Source of the DNA: Oscillospiraceae bacterium | GTDB lineage: Bacteria > Bacillota > Clostridia > Oscillospirales > Ruminococcaceae | Assembly: GCA_017991935.1 (NCBI GenBank) | Contig: JAGOPP010000009.1 | Coordinates: 1 to 64,000, forward strand | Direction: 5' to 3' | Length of the DNA: 64,000 bases | In this document: positions 40,473 through 50,272 of the stretch, piece after piece | Numbering within the stretch: the stretch's first letter is position 1 | Layout: the number at the start of each line of letters is the position of its first letter | Made by a program: the position numbers and the translations under genes | Notes under the pieces: model-generated | The model's database searches: none | What the model saw: only the letters and a program-made list of their open reading frames with translations | Told to the model about the DNA's origin: nothing

Positions 40473-40635
40473 GGACGCACTCCCTTTCTTTCTTCGGTAA
40501 ATTAGTATTGCCCTGCGCCGGAAAGGCTTATGCAGGCCGGCGTATTTTTCACGGCTGTTCATACGGGCTTCATTTCTTTTTCGTAAAATGGTCCCATCCG
40601 CGCGGATGATTCTTGCTTCCTTGGGAGGACAAAAC

Positions 40636-42870
40636 ATGTTGTTTAAGAAAAAAACCGTTTCCAAAGCCCAAAAAACGCCGGCCGGCAGACAGCGGCCGGT
40701 TTGGTTCCGCACCTCCGGGCAGATGCTGCGCTTTCTGGGGCGGATTTTGGCGACGGTATTCTCCGTTTTCATCATCACCGGCTGCATCGTGGGGTGCGTC
40801 CTCGCGGTCACGGTCCTCGGCATGATTCAGGACGAGTCGGAGATCGACCTCACCAAGCTGGAACTCAACTATACCTCGATCATCTACACCAAGGACGAGG
40901 ACACCGGCGTCTACGTCGAGGACACCAAGCTCTACGGCGACAACGGCAAGCGCATCTGGGTCAATTACGAGGAGATCCCGGATTATGTGATCGACGTGCT
41001 GGTCGCCGCCGAGGATAAGCGCTTCTGGGAGCATCAGGGCGTCGATTTCGCCCGCACCCTCTACGCGACGGTGAAATTCCTGACCGGCAACACGGACGGC
41101 GGCGGCTCCACCATCACCCAGCAGCTCATTAAGAACGTGACCGGCGAGGACGAGGTCCGCATCGACCGCAAGGTCAAGGAGATCTTTCGCGCCATCGCGC
41201 TCGAGAAGCAGTATTCCAAGCAGCAGATTTTGGAGGCGTACCTCAACGTCGTCACGTTCGGCTACAACACCAACGGCATTCAGGCGGCGTCCAATATGTA
41301 TTTCGACAAGGACGTCTCGGAGCTGACGGTCGCGGAGGCCGCGGGCCTGATCGCGGTCACCAACAACCCGAGCATCTACGAGCTCTTCGGCCACGAGGAA
41401 CAAAACGCCGAGCGCCGCTCTTATATTTACTCTCAGATGAAGGAGATCGGCTATATCAGCGAGAAGGAGTACGAGACGCTGTGCGATATGCCGCTCACCA
41501 CCTCGCGCGGGCAGATCAGCTCGGACGACTCCGGCGGATACCAGTCGTGGTTTATCGATTATGTGATCGAGGAGGTCATCTCCGACCTTCAGGACGAGTA
41601 CGGCTGGACCTACCAGCACGCCGAGGAGGAGCTTTATAACGGCGGCTACCAGATCTACGCCACCGTCGACAACCGCGTGCAGGAGATCCTTGAGGATTTC
41701 TACGAGAACCCGGACAATTTCCCCAAGACGAAAAACGAGATCCAGCCGGATTCCTGCTTCGTCATCCTGAATTACGACGGCGAGGTCGTCGCGATGGTCG
41801 GCGGCAGGGGCGAAAAGACCGGCTCCCGCCTCTTCAACATCGTCTCGGACGGCAGGCGGCACCTCGGCTCCGCCATCAAACCCATCTCATCTTATGCGCT
41901 CTCCATCGAGCGTGACCTGATTACTTATTCCACCGTCATCAAGGACGAACCCGTCCATCACGCCGGCGAAAAGGGCTTCACGTCCGACTGGCCGGTCAAC
42001 TACTACGGCAGCTACCTCGGCGACGTCGCCGTCGAGTACGCGATCCAGCGCTCCATCAACACGATCCCGGTCAAGCTCGTCGAGCTTTTGACGCCGCGCG
42101 TCGTCTTCGATTTCCTCAAAAACAGCCTCCACGTCACCACCTTGATCGAGAGCGGCACCAACAACGACGTCGCGGTCGCGCCGATGGCGCTCGGGTCGCT
42201 GACCGAGGGCATCTCCCCGCTCGAGGTGGTCGGCGCCTATCAGATGATCGGTAACGGCGGCCTCTATATCGAGCCGCACGCCTACACCGAGGTGCTCAAC
42301 AGCGACGACGAGGTGGTGCTCAAGGCCGATACCGCCCCGGAGCGCGTGATCTCGGCCGAGACCTCCACCGTGCTCAATAAGCTGCTCCAGCGCGTCACGA
42401 ACGGCCCGAGCGGGACCGGCACGCGGGCGAGCCTCAACAGCGTGGGCTTCGTCACCGCCGGCAAGACCGGCTCCGCGAGCGAAAACACCGACCTCTGGTT
42501 TGTCGGCATGACGCCGTATTATCTCGGCGCCACTTGGATGGGCTACACCGAGGGCATGCAGGAGATTTTCTATTCCACCTACCCGACGCCGATCATCTGG
42601 CACGACGTCATGATTCAGGTGCACCGGGGCCTCGACACCCACAAGGAGTTCCCGATCAGCAACAACGTCGTCTCCGCGACCTACTGCACCGAGACGGGCG
42701 ACCTCGCCACCGAGTATTGCCCCGCCACCGCGGTCGGCTGGTATAAAAAAGACAATATGCCGGGCTACTGCACCGAGCACTACTCCGGCTCCGCCGCCGA
42801 GGAGGACGAGGAGGACGAGGAGAACGAAAACTCCTCCGGTTCCGGCAGAGTCATCACCGTGCGGGGGTAA
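40636..42870 (+). CDS. Class A penicillin-binding protein (PBP1A-type)
   Basis: A 744-residue bifunctional peptidoglycan synthase. It has a basic N terminus, one membrane segment (LATVFSVFIITGCIVGCVLA), a GT51 glycosyltransferase domain (AAEDKRFWEHQGVD, GGSTITQQLIKNV) and a transpeptidase with S-x-x-K (GSAIKPISS), S-x-N (QRSINTI) and K-T-G (TAGKTGSAS). The C terminus is an acidic E/D-rich and Ser/Gly tail. GGGAGG is 8 bp before ATG 40636. It is convergent with a surface protein gene. Confidence 0.94.
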   Translation: MLFKKKTVSKAQKTPAGRQRPVWFRTSGQMLRFLGRILATVFSVFIITGCIVGCVLAVTVLGMIQDESEIDLTKLELNYTSIIYTKDEDTGVYVEDTKLYGDNGKRIWVNYEEIPDYVIDVLVAAEDKRFWEHQGVDFARTLYATVKFLTGNTDGGGSTITQQLIKNVTGEDEVRIDRKVKEIFRAIALEKQYSKQQILEAYLNVVTFGYNTNGIQAASNMYFDKDVSELTVAEAAGLIAVTNNPSIYELFGHEEQNAERRSYIYSQMKEIGYISEKEYETLCDMPLTTSRGQISSDDSGGYQSWFIDYVIEEVISDLQDEYGWTYQHAEEELYNGGYQIYATVDNRVQEILEDFYENPDNFPKTKNEIQPDSCFVILNYDGEVVAMVGGRGEKTGSRLFNIVSDGRRHLGSAIKPISSYALSIERDLITYSTVIKDEPVHHAGEKGFTSDWPVNYYGSYLGDVAVEYAIQRSINTIPVKLVELLTPRVVFDFLKNSLHVTTLIESGTNNDVAVAPMALGSLTEGISPLEVVGAYQMIGNGGLYIEPHAYTEVLNSDDEVVLKADTAPERVISAETSTVLNKLLQRVTNGPSGTGTRASLNSVGFVTAGKTGSASENTDLWFVGMTPYYLGATWMGYTEGMQEIFYSTYPTPIIWHDVMIQVHRGLDTHKEFPISNNVVSATYCTETGDLATEYCPATAVGWYKKDNMPGYCTEHYSGSAAEEDEEDEENENSSGSGRVITVRG

Positions 42871-42891
42871 GCGCCCGTATTTTTCAAAAAG

Positions 42892-42922
42892 AAAAGCCCC
42901 GCTGTTACAAGCGGGGCTTTTT
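42892..42922. terminator. Bidirectional terminator between PBP and surface protein genes
   Basis: AAAAGCCCCGCT and AGCGGGGCTTTT form a 12-bp perfect stem. Confidence 0.9.
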
Positions 42923-42958
42923 CCTATGAAGGATCTCTTCGCGGTTTACCGGGTTCGC

Positions 42959-43978
42959 TTATTTCTTGAGGGAAATCGCGGCGGCGGAAACCAGAGCGAT
43001 CATGCCGAGGGCGACCACGGCGCTGATGGAGGAGGAGACGCCGGTGTTCGGGTTGGTCTCTTCGTCGGTATCGTCAGGGTCGGTGGTGTTGGCGCCGGTG
43101 ATCTCGGCGTTGGTGATGACATACTGGCCAAGGGTGTCGCCGGCCTTGAGGTCGTACTTGACTTCGTCGTCGTCGGCGAGGTTGACTTTGCCGACATAGG
43201 TCAGCGCGCTGCCGTCATAGGTGTAGAGGTAAACGATCATTTCGTCGTCGTTGGAGGAGAAGCCGAAGGCCTCTTCGTCATACTCGTCGAAGTCGATGGT
43301 CAGGATGCCTCTGTTGGCAAGCTTGACGTTGCTCGTGAAGCTCAGGAACTTAAACTCGTTGTCATCGTACTTCTCGACGATCTCGTCGATGTCGACGGTG
43401 TTGCAGTCGAAGTTGATGCCCTTCTGGTCGGTGGTCTTGACGAACTTGATGGTGTAGCCGTCGAACTCGACGCTCAGGGATTTGTTGCCGGCGGCCTCAA
43501 AGCCCTCGGTCGTGATGACGGTGGCGGTGTCGGCTTTGACGACCAGACCGTTGTCGACGTTGGCTTTGATGACTTCAGGGGTGATCTCCTCGTCCATCAG
43601 TTCGAATTTGGCGATGCCGGAGCTGGTGGTGACGGAAGCGCCGACCGCTTTGGAAGCTTTGACCTGAACCTCAACTTCGGAGGCGACGGCCAGAGCCAGA
43701 TCTTTAAATTTAACGGTCAGTTTCGCGGTGTGCGCGGTGGCGTCGACAACGGCGATGGAGTATTTCTCCACATACTGTTTGCCGAGCTTGATGCTGGCGG
43801 AATAGTCGCTAAAATTAAAGTCCCCGGAATAAGTAAACTGCACGGTTTCAGTGGAACCGTACGGCGTCTTAACCGTCTCACCGAAGTCAATCTCTCCCTC
43901 CGCAACGTCCGCGAACGCTACGGCGCCCATGCTGAGAACCAGCACGAGAGCGAGCATGATGCTGAAAAGCTTTTTCAT
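42959..43978 (-). CDS. Surface protein with NPNTG-type anchor
   Basis: A 339-residue secreted protein: signal peptide (KKLFSIMLALVLVLSMGAVAFA), a beta-rich stalk of no recognised family, then EETNPNTGVSS, a membrane segment (ISAVVALGMIALVSAAAIS) and a basic end (LKK). The sequence fits an LPxTG-like sortase signal with NPNTG. The promoter is near consensus, suggesting high expression. Base composition is less GC-rich than its neighbours. No sortase gene is in the window. Confidence 0.7.
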   Translation of the reverse strand: MKKLFSIMLALVLVLSMGAVAFADVAEGEIDFGETVKTPYGSTETVQFTYSGDFNFSDYSASIKLGKQYVEKYSIAVVDATAHTAKLTVKFKDLALAVASEVEVQVKASKAVGASVTTSSGIAKFELMDEEITPEVIKANVDNGLVVKADTATVITTEGFEAAGNKSLSVEFDGYTIKFVKTTDQKGINFDCNTVDIDEIVEKYDDNEFKFLSFTSNVKLANRGILTIDFDEYDEEAFGFSSNDDEMIVYLYTYDGSALTYVGKVNLADDDEVKYDLKAGDTLGQYVITNAEITGANTTDPDDTDEETNPNTGVSSSISAVVALGMIALVSAAAISLKK

Positions 43979-44025
43979 CTACATGACCTCCATTTTCGAT
44001 TTCGAACCTCTCCGGTTCTGTTTTC

Positions 44026-44054
44026 ATTATATTCATCGGGCTGTAACTTTTCAA
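44026..44054 (-). promoter_or_regulatory. Surface protein promoter
   Basis: TTGAAA (44054-44049), 17-bp spacer, consensus TATAAT (44031-44026). Confidence 0.85.
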
Positions 44055-44144
44055 CGCTTTGTTGTTACCATTTTGTAATACAAAAACTGCCGGATTTTCT
44101 GTTAAAAAAAGCCTGCTTTTCCGCTCTCCGGGCGCTTCGCGCGA

Positions 44145-44173
44145 TTGCGCGGCACATCATTCAATGATATAAT
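44145..44173 (+). promoter_or_regulatory. pepV promoter
   Basis: TTGCGC (44145-44150), 17-bp spacer, consensus TATAAT (44168-44173). Confidence 0.75.
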
Positions 44174-44234
44174 CTTTTTATATTGAGGGGCCGGAATAAA
44201 AAAACGCCCCCGCAACGGAAAGGATGGTTTCCCT

Positions 44235-45659
44235 ATGAAAGTTACCCCTGAGATCGCAAACCGCATCGACGCGTGGGTGGACGCCCATCAGGAGGAATAT
44301 CTTGACGACCTCGCGAAACTGATCGCGCGCCCGAGCCGTGCGCCCGAGGGCCATTTCGAAGGCCCTTATCCCTTCGGCGAGGAATGCGCCGCGGCGCTTG
44401 ACGAGGCCGCGGAAATCGCGCGGGGATACGGCTTCTCCGCCGAGATCCGCGATTACTATTGTCTGGTCCTCGGCCTTGGCGAAGGCGCGGAAAAGGTCGG
44501 CATTTTAGGCCATCTGGACATCGTGCCGGCGAGCGGCGAGTGGCATTACCCGCCCTTCGCGCTTACCCGCCGGGCGGACGACGTGCTGGTGGGCCGCGGC
44601 GTCCTCGACGACAAGGGGCCGCTGTGGGCCTCCGTCTTCGCGGCGAGGTGCCTCAAGGAGCTGGATCTGCTCCCGGGGCGCGAACTGGAGTTTTTCTGCG
44701 GCTCCGACGAGGAGTGCGGCATGGAGGACCTCGCTTATTATAAAAAGACCTCGAAGGAACTGCCGGTCGTCGCCTTCACGCCGGACGGCGGCTACCCGCT
44801 TTGCCACGGGGAGAAGGGCATCATGGACTTCACGCTCGACATCCCGGCCGAGGGCTCCAACATCGTGGAATTTGTGGGCGGCGTCGCCCACAACGTCGTG
44901 CCGGACCACGCGGAGCTCGTGCTCTCCGGCGTCAAGGCCGAGGACGTCGAAGCCTGTTTCGCGGGCAGCGAATGGGTCACGGTCGCCCAAGAGGGCGAAA
45001 ACGTGCGGATCACCTCGGGCGGCATCGCGATGCACGCCTCCACGCCGGAGGGCGGCGTCAGCGCCATCAAGAACATCGCGGACGGCCTCAAAGGCAGCCC
45101 CGCGCTGAACGCCGCCGCCGAGCGGGCGATCGCCTACGTGTCGCAGTCCCTCGCGGATTATTACGGGGAATCCATCGGCGTGCCGTACGCGGACGGGCCC
45201 TCCGGCAAGCTGACCCACGTGGCCGGCATGGTCGAGACGGAGGACGGCCTGATCCGCCTCCACGTCAACATCCGCTATCCGGTCACCTGCGACGGCGACG
45301 AGGTCGCCGGAAAGATCAAGGCGGTGGCGGAGCGGTCGGGCGTCGGCTTCACGATGGTGCGGGACTCCAAGCCGATCTATATCTCGGCGGAATCCGATCT
45401 CGTGCGCGTCTGCATGAGCACCATCGACGATGTGTTTCACCGCGACTGGCAGCCCTACACCATGGGCGGCGGCACCTACGCCCGCATGATGAAAAACGCC
45501 TATGCGCTGGGCCCGGAGGACCCCGATTTCGCGAGCCCCTTCGGCGTCGCGGGCGGCGGGGCCCACCAGCCGGACGAGTGCGTGCCGCTCGACCTGATGC
45601 TCAAGACGATGAAGGTCTACGCGAGGCTCTTCCTCGAGCTGGACGAGCTGAGTTTCTGA
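44235..45659 (+). CDS. pepV: PepV-like M20 dipeptidase
   Basis: A 474-residue metallopeptidase cutting dipeptides in the cytoplasm. Metal-site motifs are GHLDIVP, DDKGPLWA with the bridging Asp, and SDEECGMED. The terminal GGGAHQPDECV holds the last His. The length and order match the PepV/Sapep branch of M20. It is transcribed divergently from the surface protein and has a good ribosome site. Confidence 0.92.
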   Translation: MKVTPEIANRIDAWVDAHQEEYLDDLAKLIARPSRAPEGHFEGPYPFGEECAAALDEAAEIARGYGFSAEIRDYYCLVLGLGEGAEKVGILGHLDIVPASGEWHYPPFALTRRADDVLVGRGVLDDKGPLWASVFAARCLKELDLLPGRELEFFCGSDEECGMEDLAYYKKTSKELPVVAFTPDGGYPLCHGEKGIMDFTLDIPAEGSNIVEFVGGVAHNVVPDHAELVLSGVKAEDVEACFAGSEWVTVAQEGENVRITSGGIAMHASTPEGGVSAIKNIADGLKGSPALNAAAERAIAYVSQSLADYYGESIGVPYADGPSGKLTHVAGMVETEDGLIRLHVNIRYPVTCDGDEVAGKIKAVAERSGVGFTMVRDSKPIYISAESDLVRVCMSTIDDVFHRDWQPYTMGGGTYARMMKNAYALGPEDPDFASPFGVAGGGAHQPDECVPLDLMLKTMKVYARLFLELDELSF

Positions 45660-45782
45660 CCCCCGCATAAAAAATGTCCCGGGCAGGCGCCCGGAGGACG
45701 CAAAATCTGCTCCCGGCCGGGCCGGGCCCCGCGCGGGCCGATTTTTGGGCGGCCGGGATTTTATTTCTAAAAAAGGGAGCCG

Positions 45783-46133
45783 GTGAGCCGATTGAGCTGC
45801 AAAGTGATCAATCTCGAAAAAGGGATGCCTCCGCTGGAGACCGCGCTGGCGCAGCTCTCTTCGGAGCTTCGCAGGGCAAAGGCCGCCGGCTTTTCCTACG
45901 CGAAGATCATCCATGGCTACGGCTCCGGCGGCAAGGGCGGCGCGATCAAGGCGGGCGTGCAAAAGGCGCTCGCCGCCTACCAAAGAGAGGGCCGCGTCCG
46001 GGCGTTCGTCCCGGGCGAGGAATTTTCCGCCTTCAGCGCGGTCGCGCGGGGGATGGCGGACGCCTGCCCGGAGATCGCCCGCGATCCGGACTTCGCCCGG
46101 CAGAATCACGGCGTGACGGTGGCGCTGCTATGA
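45783..46133 (+). CDS. Smr domain protein
   Basis: A 116-residue stand-alone Smr (MutS2 C-terminal) domain: LETALAQLSSELRRAKAAGF, then KIIHGYGSGGKGGAIKAGV. Such domains act as nucleases on branched or mRNA substrates. The start is GTG 45783 with GGGAG upstream. Its TGA overlaps the next ATG. Confidence 0.87.
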   Translation: MSRLSCKVINLEKGMPPLETALAQLSSELRRAKAAGFSYAKIIHGYGSGGKGGAIKAGVQKALAAYQREGRVRAFVPGEEFSAFSAVARGMADACPEIARDPDFARQNHGVTVALL

Positions 46134-47329
46134 GACGGGAGGGGGGCGCGGCGCCCGCGGTTTTCCGGGGGCTTCGTTTGAGGCAAAAACCGGGCGGACG
46201 TCCGCTTGCCGGTACGCGCGGGGCGGGGCGCGGCCTCTTGATGGCACTCGTCCTGTTTCCGGCGGCGCTCGCCCTGCACCTCGCCGCAAGGTGGAGCGCG
46301 CCCTTCGCCGACTGGTACGCCTCCCATGTCTACCCCGCGCTCGCGGGGGCCGTCGGCACATGGACCGGCGCGGTCCCGTTCTCGCTGACGGAGGCGGGGG
46401 GCGTCCTGCTCGCGGGGCTTTTGGCCTTTTGGATCGTCCGCGCTTTCCGCGCCCGCGGGGACCGGGCCAAGCTGCGCCGGAATCTTATCCGCCTTGCCGG
46501 GGAGCTTGCGGCCGCCGGGGCCATCCTCTATTTTTTATTCGTCTGTAATTTCGGGATCAACTACTGCCGCAGCCCCTTCGCGCAGGAGGCGGGCCTCTCG
46601 GTGCGGGAATCCTCCGCGGCCGAATTGGAGGCCCTATGCGCCGGCCTCATCGCGCGCGCGAACGCCCTAAGCCTCGCGCAGGAGCGGGACGAAAGCGGCC
46701 TCACGGCCTACGGGGGCGGCGATACCGCGATGGCCCGCCGGGCGCGGGAGGCCTATTCCGAGATCGGGGAGCGCTACCCGCGGCTGGAGATCGGCGGGGA
46801 GACCTTCGGCACGCCGAAACCCGCGCTCGCCTCCGGCCTCATGGCCCTTGGCCAGATCTCCGGCGTCTCCTGCCCGTTTTTGGTGGAGGCGAACTTCAGC
46901 ACGGCGGGCCCGGCGCTGCTCAAGGCCTCCGTCATGATGCACGAGCAGACGCACCTCGCCGGCTACCTGCGCGAGGACGAGGCAAATTTCATCGCCTACC
47001 TCGCCTGCGTCTTTTCGGGGGACGCCTACATGGAATACAGCGGCACGGCGCTCGCGCTGATCCACTCGATGAACGCGCTCTGCGACGCCGATCCCGAGGC
47101 GTGGCGCCGGCTGCGGGGGGCCTATTCCGAGGGGCTCAACGCGGATATGGCGGCGCAAAACGCGTTTGTCCACGCAAACGACAGCCCGGCCGCGCGGTTT
47201 TCCGACGCGGTCAACGACGCCTATCTGAAGGCGAACGGCCAGCCCTCCGGCACGCGAAGCTACGGCGAGATGGTCGACCTGCTGCTCGCCTACGACCGAA
47301 GCGCCCGCATGGCGGAACCGTCCGTATAG
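46130..47329 (+). CDS. DUF3810 family membrane protein
   Basis: A 399-residue protein with three N-terminal membrane segments and a soluble C-terminal domain. VMMHEQTHLAGYLREDEANF holds a zinc-protease-like HExxH (HEQTH) and a downstream Glu, typical of DUF3810, of unknown function. The start at 46130 overlaps the Smr stop (ATGA); an internal ATG at about 46241 is possible but lacks a ribosome site. Confidence 0.8.
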   Translation: MRREGGAAPAVFRGLRLRQKPGGRPLAGTRGAGRGLLMALVLFPAALALHLAARWSAPFADWYASHVYPALAGAVGTWTGAVPFSLTEAGGVLLAGLLAFWIVRAFRARGDRAKLRRNLIRLAGELAAAGAILYFLFVCNFGINYCRSPFAQEAGLSVRESSAAELEALCAGLIARANALSLAQERDESGLTAYGGGDTAMARRAREAYSEIGERYPRLEIGGETFGTPKPALASGLMALGQISGVSCPFLVEANFSTAGPALLKASVMMHEQTHLAGYLREDEANFIAYLACVFSGDAYMEYSGTALALIHSMNALCDADPEAWRRLRGAYSEGLNADMAAQNAFVHANDSPAARFSDAVNDAYLKANGQPSGTRSYGEMVDLLLAYDRSARMAEPSV

Positions 47330-47351
47330 CGAAACCATCCGCGCGCCGGTC

Positions 47352-47379
47352 TTCCATTCTGGAAAAAATATGGTATAAT
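47352..47379 (+). promoter_or_regulatory. Promoter of the zinc-ribbon gene
   Basis: TTCCAT (47352-47357), 16-bp spacer, consensus TATAAT (47374-47379). Confidence 0.6.
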
Positions 47380-47415
47380 CAAGATGGAACAATAAAAAGA
47401 AAGGTGGTTTTTCCT

Positions 47416-47649
47416 GTGAACGACGACGACGAGGGCGTCATGATCATCTGCCCGTATTGCGGGAAAGCGGTTTTGATTCCGAAGGGCTATAATCGGGACA
47501 AGTTTCTCTGCCCGCGCTGCCATAGGGCCATCCCGCTGGACGAAAACCTTCTGGCGCGCCTGCGCGGCCAGTCCGTGACCGAGAAGCTTGAGGAAAGCGA
47601 AAGCGCGGGTCATGGTCCCTGCTGCGGCTGCAACCGGGGAGCCCTCTGA
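47416..47649 (+). CDS. Small zinc-ribbon protein
   Basis: A 77-residue protein with two CxxC pairs (CPYC and CPRC, 19 residues apart) and a C-terminal CCGC. It starts at GTG 47416 with AAGGTGG 8 bp upstream and is read in the +1 frame relative to the end of DUF3810. A single zinc ribbon with no other domain; function unknown. Confidence 0.75.
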   Translation: MNDDDEGVMIICPYCGKAVLIPKGYNRDKFLCPRCHRAIPLDENLLARLRGQSVTEKLEESESAGHGPCCGCNRGAL

Positions 47650-47808
47650 CTTTAGGCAGCGGCGCGCCGTCGGCGGGGTCTCCCGGAGGGGCGCGGCCCC
47701 GGCGGGCAAAACCCGCCGGAAACTTCCACGCGGGCCGAAAGGCTGCCCCCGGGGAACCGCGACTTCGGCCGGAGGGTAAAAAAACCGCCGCGGCCCGTTT
47801 CGGACACA

Positions 47809-47836
47809 AAAAAAGCGCCCTTCCGGGCGCTTTTTT
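47809..47836. terminator. Bidirectional terminator
   Basis: AAAAAAGCGCCC and GGGCGCTTTTTT with a TTCC loop, overlapping the stop codon of the next minus-strand gene. The 47650-47808 gap shows nothing else. Confidence 0.88.
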
Positions 47837-48377
47837 ATTTGGACGATCGGCGCAGGAATTTTGGCCGAAACCAAAAGGTGTAGACCCGCATCACCTGCGC
47901 GAGGGCGAAATCGTAGGCGAGGAAAAGCACGTTGCCCAGCGCGAGCAGGATGTAGACCGAATACCGGCCGAAGTTGCCGAATTCCGTTAAAATATCCGGG
48001 ATTTGGAACACATAGAGAATGACGAGGTAGGAGGCGACGACGCAGGCGTTAAAGCAGATGAATTTAAGGAGCCAGCACAGCGGCTTGAAGCGGATCTTCT
48101 CGAGCTGAAACTTCGTAATCGGGTAGTGGCCGAAGAAGGCGATGAACATCAGCATGGCCTCCTTGTCCGGAGTCAGCAGCAGCGAGAGCAGCGACACGGC
48201 GACATAGAGCGTGAAAGCCCAGCTCGCGCCGGTCTCGACCGCGACGGAGACCATCAGCAGCCCCGCGAGCGCCGGGAGCGCGTAGGTGGAGAAGGGGAAC
48301 ATGCCGGTCAGAAACAGCAGCAGCGTGCAAAGCGCCGCCACCATGCCGCAGAGCGCCACCTGTTGGCTCCGTTTCAT
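47835..48377 (-). CDS. Conserved clostridial multi-pass membrane protein
   Basis: A 180-residue protein with about six hydrophobic segments (ALCGMVAALCTLLLFLTGMF, LLMVSVAVETGASWAFTLYV, then FICFNACVVASYLVILYV). Its build recalls ECF-type S components, but no substrate motif is seen. GGGAGGG precedes the ATG. It is the last gene of a DUF5685-DnaJ-membrane protein group. Confidence 0.75.
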   Translation of the reverse strand: MKRSQQVALCGMVAALCTLLLFLTGMFPFSTYALPALAGLLMVSVAVETGASWAFTLYVAVSLLSLLLTPDKEAMLMFIAFFGHYPITKFQLEKIRFKPLCWLLKFICFNACVVASYLVILYVFQIPDILTEFGNFGRYSVYILLALGNVLFLAYDFALAQVMRVYTFWFRPKFLRRSSK

Positions 48378-48447
48378 CCATTTCCCTCCCTCGCCGGTTC
48401 TCCGTCCATCATACCGCAATTTTGCCGATCCGTCAAAGCCCCCCGGC

Positions 48448-49077
48448 TCAGCAGCCCCCGCCGAAGCAGTTGCAGAAGATATTGAGGCAGTACATGCCGA
48501 CACACCAATCGCAGCAGTCGCAGTCGTTATAGGACGAGCCGGGGGCCGCGGTCCGCCCGAACGGCATCCCGGTGTTGCGGGAATACATGCACTGCTGGTA
48601 GGCGGAGCGGTATTCCGGGTTATTCGGATTCATGCGGCTGGCCTGCGCGAAATGGCCCAGCGCCTCGTCGAGCCAGCCTTTTTTATAATAGACGCTTCCT
48701 TTGAGAAAATACCATTCGGCGTCCCGCTGCGGGGCGGCCACGCCATCCAAAAGCTCCTCCGCCTCGGAGAGGCGGTTTTGCATGATGAGCCGGCGGATGT
48801 CCGCGAACTGGCCGTTGCCGGAGGAGTAGCCCCCGCCGGAGGCGTAATCCCCGTAATAGGAGCGGGAGGAGGAGCCGCCGCCGCCGTTTTTGCGCATGGA
48901 GAGGACCTCGTCGTAGGCGGCGTTGACCTCTTTCATCTTTTCCGACGCGACATCCTGCAGCGGGCTGCCGGCGTATTTGTCCGGGTGGTATTTCTTGACC
49001 AGCGTGCGATAGGCCTGCTTGACTTCGTCGTCCGTCGCAGCGGGGGAGACGCCCAGAACTTTATAAGGATCGCTCGT
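48448..49077 (-). CDS. DnaJ-domain (J-domain) protein with TPR-like region, ACG start
   Basis: A 209-residue protein. The J domain runs [36 protein letters not shown], with the HPD that triggers Hsp70. A Gly/Ser linker, a tetratricopeptide-like helical pair ([19 protein letters not shown]) and a Cys-rich tail follow. No ATG, GTG or TTG lies between the in-frame stop upstream and the J domain; the codon at the conserved Met place is ACG (49077-49075), 9 bp after AGGAG. An ATG at 48936 would delete the HPD. It overlaps the end of the DUF5685 gene. Confidence 0.8.
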   Translation of the reverse strand, partial: TSDPYKVLGVSPAATDDEVKQAYRTLVKKYHPDKYAGSPLQDVASEKMKEVNAAYDEVLSMRKNGGGGSSSRSYYGDYASGGGYSSGNGQFADIRRLIMQNRLSEAEELLDGVAAPQRDAEWYFLKGSVYYKKGWLDEALGHFAQASRMNPNNPEYRSAYQQCMYSRNTGMPFGRTAAPGSSYNDCDCCDWCVGMYCLNIFCNCFGGGC

Positions 49078-49939
49078 CGACGCCCTCTCCTCTCTTTTTT
49101 AAAATCCGTTCGACCTCGTTTTTGAGGCCGAGGAACACGATGTTGTCCAAAATGCCGCGAAACTGCCCGATCTCCAGCAGGTCGTAGGTAGCGCCCGCCT
49201 CCGCGACGGTCAGGAAGAGCGAGCCCTTCGCGTGCTCAAGCGCGGTTTCGCCGTCCCGCATGCACAAAAACGGGTTGTAGTTCCCGGTCTTCCGGTCGTC
49301 CTCAAGGTCGTCGAGCGCGTCGCAGAGATAGACATACCGCCCGAGCAGGTAGCCAAAGCGCCTGAGCACGGCGGCCTGCGCCCCCTCCCCCGGCAAAAAG
49401 ACGCCGAGCGCCGTGGAAAGAAACTCCGCGGTCGGCTCGGCGGCGCGGTCGACGGAGGGGCAAAGCTCCGCCTCGAGGCTCTGCTGGGCCGCGGCCATCT
49501 TGGCGGCGGCGGCGTCCACCGGAGCGGCCTGCCCGCAGACGGCGAGCGCGCGCCTGCGGGCGCGCTTCGCGTAGGGCAGCAGCAACAGGGCGCCGAGCCG
49601 TTTCCAAAAACCCCGGTCGGCGAGGTCGTCCTGAACTTTGTAGTAAAACAGCACCATCGCGGCGGCCGCCGAGAAGGTCTGCACCGTCCCGGGCAGGCAG
49701 CAGGACTGCTTTCGCAGCGGGTGGGCGGCGCAGCGGCATTTCCCAAAGCAGGCCTCGTCCTCCGCCCGCACGGACATGCCGAGGAGCGACAGAAACGCGA
49801 AGTCGTAGCTCAGCGTCAGCCGCGCGAACGGGCCGAATTTTTTGCCGAGCTCCCGGCAGAGGCCGCAGTAGACCGCCTTATAAGTCTCCGCCTCCCGGAC
49901 CTTGAGCTCGGGACGGCAGGGCTTGAGATATCCGAACAG
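49061..49939 (-). CDS. DUF5685 family protein, CTG start
   Basis: A 292-residue protein. The family start pattern [20 protein letters not shown] and [20 protein letters not shown] is clear from residue 2, and Cys-rich [15 protein letters not shown] and [18 protein letters not shown] follow. The codon at the conserved first Met is CTG (49939-49937), with an in-frame TGA two codons upstream, so no standard start is available. GGGGAGG lies upstream. The next ATG (49777) would lose ~54 residues. Function is unknown. Confidence 0.8.
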   Translation of the reverse strand: MFGYLKPCRPELKVREAETYKAVYCGLCRELGKKFGPFARLTLSYDFAFLSLLGMSVRAEDEACFGKCRCAAHPLRKQSCCLPGTVQTFSAAAAMVLFYYKVQDDLADRGFWKRLGALLLLPYAKRARRRALAVCGQAAPVDAAAAKMAAAQQSLEAELCPSVDRAAEPTAEFLSTALGVFLPGEGAQAAVLRRFGYLLGRYVYLCDALDDLEDDRKTGNYNPFLCMRDGETALEHAKGSLFLTVAEAGATYDLLEIGQFRGILDNIVFLGLKNEVERILKKRGEGVDERSL

Positions 49940-50201
49940 CGCCGTTCAGCTCCTCCCCGGGCGGAAGCGGCGCTTCCAAGCGGAAGCGGGCCTCCGATAC
50001 GTTCTTCCGATATTTTACACCATCATTTTCGGGAATAAATGAAGAAAGTGTAAATACTGTCCGTGGCGGGCCCGCGGCGGGCCGCCCGCGGGAGAAATTC
50101 GCGCGAAAAAGGGGAAAAAGGCGTTTTTTGCCCCGCCGAGGGACGGCGCTCGCCCCGGCGGGGCGCGTTTTCCAAGAAACGCAAAATTTTTTTCGCCGCT
50201 C

Positions 50202-50230
50202 TTTACCTCGCGGCGCGAACGTGCTATGAT
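50202..50230 (+). promoter_or_regulatory. Promoter of the ior operon
   Basis: TTTACC (50202-50207), 17-bp spacer, TATGAT (50225-50230). The rest of the 49940-50272 gap is GC-rich with a weak minus-strand -10 (TAAAAT) for DUF5685 and no gene. Confidence 0.65.
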
Positions 50231-50272
50231 AACTTTTAATTATTTATGATTGCCCGGAAAGGCCGTGATCTC

